DNA of 64,000 nt from Wolfiporia cocos (lineage: Eukaryota > Basidiomycota > Agaricomycetes > Polyporales > Phaeolaceae): assembly GCA_029448655.1 (NCBI GenBank), contig JACCLO010000002.1:4340001-4404000 (forward strand), given 5' to 3'. A program made the translations under genes and the position numbers. This document shows, piece by piece, positions 12,235-21,514 of this stretch (its first letter is position 1; every line of letters begins with the position of its first letter). Below the pieces are notes generated by a model that was not told the origin of the DNA, ran no database searches, and worked only from the letters and a program-made list of their open reading frames with translations.

Positions 12235-13142
12235 TTGCAACATGGATAAGAATTCCCATTCCCCATCTTGAACTTACAAATTTATGTTCTCTAATCACCT
12301 GACTTAGATAAGATCAACACATGGTAGTAACAGATAAGATAGCCCATTAGTATTATGACATGTATATGTAAGTGTTCTTGTCACGGACATAGGAAATAGG
12401 TACCCCCCCTGTCTCGAACCAACGGTCTTGTGTGTATATAGTCACGTGCCCTTGTGTAGATAGATTGCAGTGTAGTGTAACGGTAGTAAGCCCACCCCGC
12501 TACAGGTCACAGGGTTGTAGCTTACCTAAGTAGCACATGACTTGGTAGCGTTAGCGACGCGCACAGACTCTGCCTTTAGGGCGGGTCTCTAGTAGCTAGC
12601 TGATGCGCTCCCCATGTACTTAAGCTGCAACGTTCTGGGGCTTACTCCCCAGAACTGTTAATCTCGTCGTTGGGGCTAGTCCTCTCATCTTGACATCTCT
12701 GGTGTGCTTGCCTGAGACTCCCCTTGCCGGCGCGGCGGCATTGTACCTCTGTATCCAGAAAGTAGGGTCTTGGAGATATGGTGCGCCATGTCACTTTGTG
12801 ACAGTTCTATACTTTACCTTAGCACTGTGCATGGGCCAGTTTAGGATAGACACCCTAGTAGTAGTGCACTGCATGTATATATACTAGTACCATCTGAGGC
12901 ATACTCCTCAGACTGTTCAATGTGACTCTAGGGGTGTGTCCCTCTCATCTGCCTACTCTCTGCTATAGTGATACCCTTGCTAGACTGGGACTTCACTGTC
13001 TGCCTTCCACCTTGAGCCAACCTCTGGGCAACTGCCTTGTCAGCTCTGCTGTAGGGACCTTAGGCATTGGAGATTGGGCAGTGGACCATTAGCCATTGGC
13101 CATAGGGCTTGTAGCAAGAATAGGGGTCACAAGTTTGTGACA
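12235..13142 (+). mobile_element. Family-A solo LTR (A10), split by A9
   Basis: Direct repeats CAACT lie at 12230-12234 and 13143-13147. The right end is GTTTGTGACA. The left end reads TGTTGTGG, which deviates from TGTCAC. It has a TTTAGGATAG box at about 12840, TATATATAC at about 12873, and a stem-loop TCTGAGG/CCTCAGA at 12887-12905. Own length without A9 is 478 bp. It was inserted between the TATA box and upstream box of an older reverse LTR, whose pieces flank it at 12180-12229 and 13148-13232. Confidence 0.65.
12379..12803 (+). mobile_element. Family-A solo LTR (A9), nested in A10
   Basis: A 425-bp element starting TGTCACGGACATAGG and ending TTTGTGACA, with direct repeats GTTCT at 12374-12378 and 12804-12808. 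It has a TTTAGGGCGG box at about 12572, TATA-like TACTTAAG, and a stem-loop GTTCTGGGG/CCCCAGAAC with loop CTTACT at about 12632-12655. A tRNA-like D-arm motif (TAGTGTAACGGTAG) lies at about 12474. Confidence 0.8.
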
Positions 13143-13237
13143 CAACTTCTATGCTACAGTATCTACTTGCCCTGAAGATATGGTCTGTGTGCAATGAGGG
13201 TATGTCATGTGAGGGGTTAGATAAGTAAAGGGGCAGT

Positions 13238-13784
13238 TGTCACAAACTTTCTCTATGCAGGTTTGTACTCCCTCGCTATAGGACGCACGCGCGGCGCTAG
13301 GCGTACGCCGCGCCTCTGCGCTGTAGCCACCTCCGGCGTCTCCCAGATATTGCAGGTCACCTGGTCGCCATGGTTAGCGCTGTAGGGTAGCGCGCGCCTC
13401 AGGTACCGTCACTAATGGTCACATTGTTACATGCCTCGTTACCTAGCACATGACCCAGTAGATACGGCGCACAGGCCACGTCTTTAGGGCGGTCTCGGTA
13501 GTAGATACAAGCATGTATATAATACGACGAGATGTGGGTTAATACCCCATCTCTTAGATTCTCGACAATGGTGTATCACCCTTACTCGCTTATTGCTGTG
13601 TGATCTACTGGCCCGGGGCCCATATCTCGTCTGACTTGACTGTGAGCCGCCGCCGCTATCTCAACGTATGACATGCGTGCATGAGCCTCTGCGTTCAGCG
13701 CTGGCGCGGTGCCTTGTAGCCTCGTTGCAGGCCTGTATGGATCCCCCTGAGCCCAGGGGTCGCACAGACAGTGAGTCTGTGTCA
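13238..13784 (+). mobile_element. Family-A solo LTR (A1)
   Basis: A 547-bp element starting TGTCACAAACTTTC and ending AGTCTGTGTCA, with direct repeats GCAGT at 13233-13237 and 13785-13789. It has a TTTAGGGCGG box, TATATAATAC at about 13514, and a stem-loop GAGATG.GGG/CCCCATCTC at about 13529. The element has kept its CpGs (CGCGCGGCGC near 13287), so it looks young. Confidence 0.85.
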
Positions 13785-13789
13785 GCAGT

Positions 13790-14239
13790 GCCAAACACCA
13801 CTACTATACTGTTATCTAATTATCACAAGACTCATGGTCTATGAGGGAGCCCTAAGCTACCCCTACAAGTCATCATGTAGGGGTAGGCCTCAAGAGCATG
13901 CCTATGTCGTTATAGGCAGAGGCTACCTTCCAGCATGGAGAACTGATAAGCAGAGTGAGTGCACACAGAGGGGAGGTCAAGGGGCGTAATAGCCCAGAAT
14001 GACAATAATCGTCTAAGGTCTTAGTGACCCTAGACATAGATTATATACATGAGGGGACTGGTAACTACTGGGTACCTAGTCTACCATAAAGTTATGGCCT
14101 GTGCACCCTAATGGTAGCACTAGGCTTGGTGTCGCAGATTGACATTTCTTCATTTCTTTTGTACGTTTCCTCCTTCAGACTGCATTCCCTCTATTAGAAA
14201 CGGTATTGTGAGTTGCACCATAGGTCTATGCATACATAC
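13790..14239 (-). mobile_element. Reverse LTR remnant
   Basis: A reverse-oriented module is visible: a stem-loop GTCTAAGGTC/GACCCTAGAC around 14010-14033, TATATACATG at about 14041, and ACCATAAAG in place of the CCCTAAA box at about 14089. It is interrupted by younger insertions and its ends are not resolved. No gene. Confidence 0.4.
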
Positions 14240-15061
14240 TGTCACAATTTCTGTGACATGTAAGTACCCTACACTATCGAGGGTCGAACCCCGGTACTTA
14301 CGTCTGGTAGTCACATGACCTTTCGTCCATAACTCAGTGGTCTAACAGTTACTCGTTGTGCCACCCCTTGGTAGTCACCTGATAGCTTAGTCATACATAC
14401 CTGTGTGCGCCTTAGTTACGCTTGGGCCCCTTTAGGATAGACACCATGGCCTTTGCTCTTGTCACAGTACGCTGTGGCATGCCCTCGGTGTAGGTAACAT
14501 GACGTGGGTAGATTAGATATGATGTGTCATAGATAATGTAGGGGCGCCAGCGCCACCCCCAGGTCACAGTAGCACATGACTTCGTTACTTTGTTACATGT
14601 GCCTTGACCTTTAGGGCAGGTGGTAGTACAGTGGTGTGGCATGTATACTACAGCGCGACGTCTGAGGGCTGACCCCTCAGACTTAGTATTCTCATCTTCA
14701 GGTCTAGTACCTGGTGCCCTACACCCTGTGTGCTGCTGGCCCTGCCTCATACTCTCCTCTGCTAGTCTGAGGGTGCCCCCTGTTTACAACAAGGCCTTGG
14801 GCCTACAGCGTGCATATCACGGTCCCTACGGTATTGTGATAGCTCTCGCGCATGTACTTAAGCTGTCGCATCTGAGGTTTACACCTCAGACTGATTAATC
14901 TCGATGTTGGGCGATGTCCCTCTCTACTCTCTATGCGTGCTAGTCTGGGGCCCCTCTCTTAGCGACCTTCATCTCTAAGGATTGTATACTCTTAGAGCGA
15001 CACCACAGGACGTCGCTGGCCCTTGACACATCAATAGTATGTATATGACAGTTCTGTGTCA
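14240..15061 (+). mobile_element. Family-A solo LTR (A12), split by D3
   Basis: It starts TGTCACAATTTCTG and ends TTCTGTGTCA, with direct repeats CATAC at 14235-14239 and 15062-15066. Own module: TTTAGGATAG at about 14430; then, after D3, a degenerate TATA (TACTTAAG) at about 14854 and a stem-loop TCTGAGGT/ACCTCAGA at about 14870. D3 has landed between the upstream box and the TATA box. Confidence 0.8.
14460..14841 (+). mobile_element. Family-D solo LTR (D3), nested in A12
   Basis: A 382-bp element starting TGTCACAGTACGCTG and ending ATTGTGATA, with direct repeats GCTCT at 14455-14459 and 14842-14846. It has its own CTTTAGGGCAGG box at about 14611, ATGTATACTAC and a stem-loop GTCTGAGGG/CCCTCAGAC at about 14660. 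Length and TG...TA ends match D1 and D2. Confidence 0.82.
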
Positions 15062-15066
15062 CATAC

Positions 15067-15967
15067 TCACCTTACACCACGTGCTCTGAGCTATGAGTGC
15101 CAACAGTAGCGCTAGCAGGCTCATCACATGATGACACGGCCATTACTGGTCATGTTATCAGTGACTGTTACATGATTGGTCACACATCACTAAGTTACGG
15201 TAGTTAGCACATGGACCAGGGACTTTAGGGCAGTAGCATAGTACCTAGTGCGTCCCCATGTATATAGTCATGCTAGCTTGAGGCTTACACCTCAAGCTTA
15301 GCATTCTCGGCAATTGGGCTTTCATGCCCTTTACCTTTGAGCTCCCTGCGTGCCACCAGCCATCTTGCCTCCTCTTGACTTCCTAGCCTGGGTTGTCAAG
15401 CCTTTATCACCACTTGGTCATTATGCCTTTGGTGTTGGAGGGTCCCAGCCTGCATTATAGGCTTGGGATAGTAGGTTTCCTGGTTCCCGGTTGCATAGCC
15501 TAGGTCTGAGTCACTTGGATCATGGCCAGGCATAGGGCCCAGCCTGTATCTAAGTAACCAGGCCCCAGTAATGGGACCCAGTGAACTCATATGCCCCCAG
15601 CCACCTTGTCAGGGGCTGGGCACTAGTCATAAAGGTCAGGTGCCATCTACACAGTCACCTACCTACATGTTGTGGTCACATGCTACCTATCTGCTGTGTA
15701 CCTAAGGCCCTACACCACCAGTAATGGGGCAAGGGGCTGGCACTAGCTTTAAGGGGGTGCCCTTGGGCCCATATTCTAGGGGTATACCATATGTTTGGAA
15801 GGAAATAAGAGGAAATGTACTTTCTTGTGACACTAATCTAATCTATTACCAGACCATGTGACTACCTGACAATGGTAGTTGTGGCCTAAGAGCTAATAAA
15901 TGAAAGAGAGGGGGCCATAGGATCATTGGTTTGAATACCTACAGACCATGACCATGTCAGAATCATT
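15067..15967 (+). mobile_element. Forward LTR remnant with promoter module
   Basis: TTTAGGGCAG lies at 15222-15231, TATATAGTC at about 15263, and a stem-loop GCTTGAGG/CCTCAAGC with loop CTTACA at about 15276-15299, followed by ATTCTCGGC. Downstream to 15967 nothing codes. The ends are not defined; a candidate end TTGTGACA is at about 15828. Confidence 0.45.
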
Positions 15968-17020
15968 TGTCACAGATTTATCTGGGGCTTACAGCATTTT
16001 TCCTATGATTATAGCAGTTTATCCGGGATTTATACGTCTAACTACAAGTTATCTACGGGTTAACTCCCATTGCCATACGACAAGCTCTTAACTGGGCTTA
16101 TCAACCACATGACCAGCCATAACACCGCTACGTCACAAGACTAATGATATCATCACATTATCATCGGTAACCATACGGTCCGATATCCGCAATATGTCAT
16201 ATACGTCTAGACAATAGCAACGTCACAGCTACGTCATCGGTCTCGCCTGTAAGAGCTAGACCAGCCACGTCATAAGATCCTAGATCACAATGACAACTCA
16301 GGCGCGCCACGCCCTCGCATAATAATGGCAACACAACCAAACATCGCCGCAAGGCAATGTCTTATTGGTTTGGCCTTCTCGGCCTTCCCACGGGATCGGT
16401 ACACACCAATCCCCAGCTTCTCCATCACGGCGTTGCCAACCTCTGGGCTTCTGCCATCACAGTGTTGCCCAAACACCGGACCTCGCCTCACGGCTAAGTC
16501 CAACACATGTCCCGGTAACCATCCGGTCCGGACATAACACATGCTACGGTACCTGCTGGTCCAATAGCATAACGACCTCGGCACCTCGCCTTGGTCCATC
16601 ACACAAAGACCGACCAATCGCCATTATACCGCAAGGTACTGGCAATCGGCCTTCCCATATACCCGGGCTGTGCCCGCATTACTAACATGAAAATGGTATA
16701 ATCCCTCTTCTACCATTGGTGTGGCCATTACCGGCCCATCACGGCCATTGTAGATAGAGTCCTAAACAATAGATAAGATAAGCTTCGCCCCTTGGCAAAG
16801 CCACATAACCCGGAAAGGTAACGACTAGCTAGTAGCACGTGACCTCTCCGCACACATGTATTTAAGTAGGAGCCAAGCGCTCTATACTTTAGTTCTATTC
16901 TTCTCGGCGTCCGCTGTAGAAGGTCACTCCACCCCTCTGCTGCACTGGCTCTTTCCCTCACTAAGTCGCCTTATACACAAGGATATAGGCTTGGTGAGTC
17001 CCACGGTTAGATCCGTGTCA
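15968..17020 (+). mobile_element. Family-B solo LTR (B2)
   Basis: A 1053-bp element starting TGTCACAGATTTATCTGG and ending ATCCGTGTCA, with direct repeats TCATT at 15963-15967 and 17021-17025. It has a GATAAGATAAG motif at about 16772, a CACGTG box at about 16838, TATTTAAG and the leader hairpin. GGTGAGTCCC lies shortly before the end. Confidence 0.86.
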
Positions 17021-17025
17021 TCATT

Positions 17026-17533
17026 CATGACAGGTTATATGACACAGAACTTACTTCTGGGTCTCAAGTTGGCTTATGGGCAAGGTAAGCAGCTAATTCA
17101 AGAGACTTAGCAAGGGTAGCTGATAGAAGCAAGGCTTTTAGGGCATGATACTAGTTGTCTGAGAGATTGATAATTCTAAGGTCTGTAGGCCTTAGTTCAT
17201 GTGCTTATATACATGAGTGTTACTAAGTAGTTTAGGTCTACCCTAAAGTAACTGGTCTGTGCACTTTGAGTGCTGATGTGCTATGGTGTTGTAATTGCCT
17301 GTAATGGCATCATAATGGTGTGCTATCCTAAAGATAGCTTGGTTTGTAAGGTAAATGCTATTGTTAGCATTGGTTTGTAAGTAATGACCTCATAACCACA
17401 TCATATCTGATGTCATAGTGGTTCTCTGGGCTAGAATGTGATGTCATATAGTGTCACAGTGCTACTCACGGTGATGTCCCTATCCAAGTGCATGTGCACG
17501 TAGTGGTGTCCTGCCAAGTGCCGCACAGAGGTG
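17026..17533 (-). mobile_element. Reverse LTR remnant
   Basis: It begins near TGACACAGAACTTAC at about 17040. It has a stem-loop AAGG/CCTT at about 17178, TATATACATG at about 17205 and a CCCTAAAG box at about 17240. Further right there are only non-coding repeats. The right end is unresolved because B3 interrupts. Confidence 0.4.
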
Positions 17534-18622
17534 TGTCACAGATTTATCTGGGGCTTACAGCATTTTTCCTATGATTATAGCAATTTATCTGGGATTTATA
17601 CGTCTAACTACAAGTTATCTACGGGTTAACTCCCATTGCCATACGACAAGCTCTTAACTGGGCTTATCAACCACATGACTAGCTTACATAACGCTACGGT
17701 ACAACCAAGTCCAATAGCAACGTCACAGCTACGTCATAGGTCTCGCCCGTCATAGCAAGACCTGCCACGTCATAAGATCGTAGATCATAATGATAGGCCG
17801 AGCGCGGCACGCTCGCATAATAATGTCCACACATACAAACATCGCCTCATGGCAATGTTCTATTGGGTCAGCCTTCCCGGCTTCCCACACGCCATAAGAT
17901 CCTTGATCACAATGGCACCTCAGGCGCGCCACGCCTTCGCATAATAATGGCAACACGACCATACAGCATGATATTAGCAACAAGGCAATATCGCTATAGG
18001 TCACGGCCTTCTCAACCTCCCACGGACTCGGCGTTCTCCAAGTCCCGGGCTTCTGCCATCACGGCGTTGCCCAAACACCGGACCTCGCCTCACGGCTAAG
18101 TCCAACACATGCCCCGGTAACCATCCGGACCGGGCTGTAACACATGCCACGGTACTTCCCGTCCAATGGCATAACGACCTCGGCACCTCGCCTTGGTCAT
18201 CCAGCGAAGCACGGCCAATCGCCATTATACCTCACGGTATCCGGCAACCGGCTTCTCCTATACCCGGGCTGCGCCCACGTTATCACAACACTAAAGACAT
18301 AATCCCTCTCTTACGATTGGTTCGGCCATTAGGGCCTACCACGGCCATTGTAGATAGAGAGTCCTAAACATTAGATAAGATAAGCTTCGCCACTTGGCAA
18401 AGCCACATAACCCGGTAAGGCAGTACTAGCTAGTAGCACGTGCCCTCCCGATACACATGTATATAAGGACCTGGCTAGACGCCACTAATCCTTAGTTCTA
18501 TTATTCTCGGCTTGCGCCGAAGAATAACTCTCACCATCCTGCTGCACTGGTTACCTCCTCTCCAAGTCGCCTTATTACTCAAGAATATAGGCCTTGGTGA
18601 GTCCCACAGATAGTCTGTGTCA
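17534..18622 (+). mobile_element. Family-B solo LTR (B3)
   Basis: A 1089-bp element starting TGTCACAGATTTATCTGG and ending AGTCTGTGTCA, with direct repeats AGGTG at 17529-17533 and 18623-18627. It is well preserved, with intact CpGs and a complete promoter (listed separately). It shares its host with B4. Confidence 0.87.
18370..18527 (+). promoter_or_regulatory. Family-B LTR core promoter and leader hairpin (B3 copy)
   Basis: In order: paired GATA sites (AGATAAGATAAG) at 18373-18384, a CACGTG E-box at 18437-18442, TATATAA at 18460-18466, and a stem-loop at 18501-18527 (TTATTCT plus GGC pairing with GCC plus AGAATAA). The same order recurs in B1, B2, B4 and, in reverse, B5, B6 and B7. GATA factors and bHLH factors bind such sites in fungi; their use here is inferred. 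The hairpin would lie at or near the 5' end of the transcript. Confidence 0.65.
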
Positions 18623-18714
18623 AGGTGACCCAAGTCCTACTGTTGACGAGGCAGGCAGGGCGCACACATGAGGTAGCAGAGGGGCCTTAGCCCAACAACT
18701 AGAATCTAGAGGAT

Positions 18715-19797
18715 TGTCACAGATTTATCTGGGGCTTACAGCATTTTTCCTACGATTATAGCAATTTATCCGGGATTTATACGTCTAACTACAAGTTATC
18801 TACGGGTAAACTCCCATTGCCACCACAACAAGTCCTTAACTGGGCTTATCAACCACATGACCAGCATAACAGCTACGTCTAGACTAATGACATCATCGTT
18901 AAGGCAACGTGCCTCGCTGTGCCTCTTCCAGCAATGCGTCATACAAGTCCAATACAATAGCAACGTCATGCATACGTCATCAGTCTCGCCCGTAACAGCT
19001 AGACCAGCCACGTCATAAGATCCTAGATCACAATGACAACAAGGCGCACCACGCCCTCACATAATAATGGCAACACAACCAAACATCGCCGCAAGGCAAT
19101 GTTTCATTGGTTCGGCCTCGTCGGCCTTCCCACGGGATCGGTACATACCAATCCCCGGGCTTCTGCCATCACGGCGTTGCCCAAACACCGGACCTCGCCT
19201 CATGGCTAAGTCCAACACATGTCCCGGTTACCATCCGGTCCGGACATATCACATGCTACGGTACCTGCCGGTCCAATAGCATACCGACCTCGGCGTCTCA
19301 CCTTGGTCATCATACGAAGACCGTCCACTAGCCAATATACCGCAAGGTACCGGCGTACGGTTTCCTCTATACCCGGGCTGCGCCCGCGTTACTAAGAGAT
19401 AACAACACAAATCCCTCTCCTACTATTGGTGCGGCCATTACCGGCCCACAACGGCCATTGTAGATAGAGTCCCAAAACATTAGATAAGATAAGCTTCGCC
19501 ACTTGGCAAAGCCACATAACCCGGAATGGTAGTACTAGTTAGTAGCACGTGACCATCCCATACACATGTATATAAGCATCAGGCTAGACACCCTTAATGC
19601 TTAGTTCTATTATCCTCGGCAATCCTTGAGTGCCCAGCGTGGAGCACCTTTGGTACTCTCAGTGGACTACTATCAGTAGTCCCAAGCATTCTCGGCTAGC
19701 AGCAGAATAATCTCACATATCCGCTGCGCTTGACTGGCTACTTCGCCGCCTATACCCTCAACACATAGGTGGTGAGTCCCACAGCTAGTCTGTGTCA
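18715..19797 (+). mobile_element. Family-B solo LTR (B4)
   Basis: A 1083-bp element starting TGTCACAGATTTATCTGG and ending AGTCTGTGTCA, with direct repeats AGGAT at 18710-18714 and 19798-19802. The duplicated site lies inside the leader stem-loop of an older reverse LTR (GAGGATGAGG...CCTCAATCCTC once B4 is removed). In this copy the leader region is longer (19605-19720), as if rearranged. Confidence 0.86.
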
Positions 19798-19802
19798 AGG
19801 AT

Positions 19803-21270
19803 GAGGTGCTAACCTCAATCCTCGCTTGACTAAGTACTTGTCACATCACTAAATAGCTACCTGCCCTGAAGGGGGCCCATGCGCTGTAAGGCGCAGGGCG
19901 CTACTATGTAACTACAGTAACACGTCATGTGCTAATAGTGACCATGTGATGATGTGACGCCGATAATGGTGCCCCCATCTAATCTAACAATCTAATATAC
20001 AGGGTCACCTGATGCACAAGGCGGCGTGCCACACTCTGTGACATATAGTTCTTGGCCCCTTTGATATATGTAATACCTGTGGAAGGGCTAACTGTTACGG
20101 TCATTTTGATTTTTCGAACGCTGGCAGAACTCACCATTGGGCGAATACGATACAGGGACTTGTTGTGCAACCAACCCCCTGGCTACTCGTGACTCTACTG
20201 GGCGCATCCCCAGTTGTACTAGCGTATAGGGCGTGTTTTACCTCTGACAGATCCAACTCTGTCACCGTTTCATTAGTATCATTTAACTAGCTGACAGATG
20301 GTGTTCAACCACCATCATCATTCCTATCTATTGTTTCGGATATATCACTACATACCTATCAAGCGTTTGGTACTATAGCGTAGATAGTAGCAGTGACATC
20401 TGGAACGGACTCGACCCCGAAAACCCAACGTAGTATATAAACTCATGTATATACTGTCGAGGCTCTCCAGCTCGACCTTGTTGTACAAACAAGAAGTCTT
20501 ATACTCGTTCTCAAATGTAGGAAACTACACTCAGTATTTATCACTCGAGCAACCAGATGACTAAGTCCTCGAAGTGCACACTGACTTCTCGGACTTAGGC
20601 GAGTCCTGTATTCTATCAGACTCACACTTGAACAGATTATATCCTCTAACACGTATTGGGTATTGAACGACCTCCTAGGAACTTCACCTAGGACTCGAAG
20701 GCATCTAACGAGTATTTGCCTTGCATATGGCGACGTGCCTACGTGCAGAAGAAAGATCTATATTCACGACTTGAATATACGAACGGGTATTCGACCCGTA
20801 ACACTAACTATGTAGATAGGCTACAGCCTTATGATTGGCTATGCTAAGTATAGGCCTGTGATGTCATAGACTGGGCCAGTATGGGCCCTGATGTCATAAT
20901 GATGTCATGATGAGGTAGGTTGTCTAGACTTTGATGATGTCATGCCCCTAGAGGCCTGTGATTGCTAAGTCCTTAACCTGATAAGATCTAGGGCACCTGA
21001 CAAGACAGCTGTGGTGCTGTCTAGTGCCACTGTCCAACCCTAGATTTTGGTTAGTCATGTGACTTGCTTTGTCAGCAGGTCACATGACCAGAACTTTTGA
21101 GACGCAGTAGCGCTTTCAGCCCTAAGCCTAGTACCCGAATATAGGGTTCTGTAGGGCTAAAACAGGGTGTGCATGAATAAATCTGTGACATTATACCAGT
21201 AGTGGCAGAGTCTGTATAGCATGATACTCATGGCTGAGAGGCCCACACCAATAGCTATTGTAGCACGATG
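19803..21270. other. LTR remnants, no gene
   Basis: 19803-19960 continues the reverse LTR hosting B4 (GCCCTGAAGGGGGCC box at about 19868). 20085-20290 is an inverted copy of 6868-7055. 20430-20480 has a TATA-type module (TATATAAAC, then GTCGAGG.../...CTCGAC). At 21180 the motif AAATCTGTGACA marks another LTR end. The boundaries could not be closed. No coding sequence. Confidence 0.4.
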
Positions 21271-21514
21271 TACAGTCGACTATCTCATAATGCATCAGCC
21301 AAGCTGGGGACCGACACCGTCCCAGCATATTTATGCATGAAATCTCATAATGAATAATGCATCACCATTTATGGGTTGATGCATTAGTAGATATGTATAT
21401 AAATGGTAATAACGGTGATTATGCACATGATTTATGGCTGCAAATGGCGAATCATCACCTCCAACGATCACCCAATTGAGGTAAAACCTCTTGCCTACTT
21501 CTCACACTCTCAGA

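Noticed and set aside
7258..19280. Recurrent small open frames within B elements
   Set aside because: They recur only because the LTR recurs, differ between copies by frameshifts, and overlap the promoter region.
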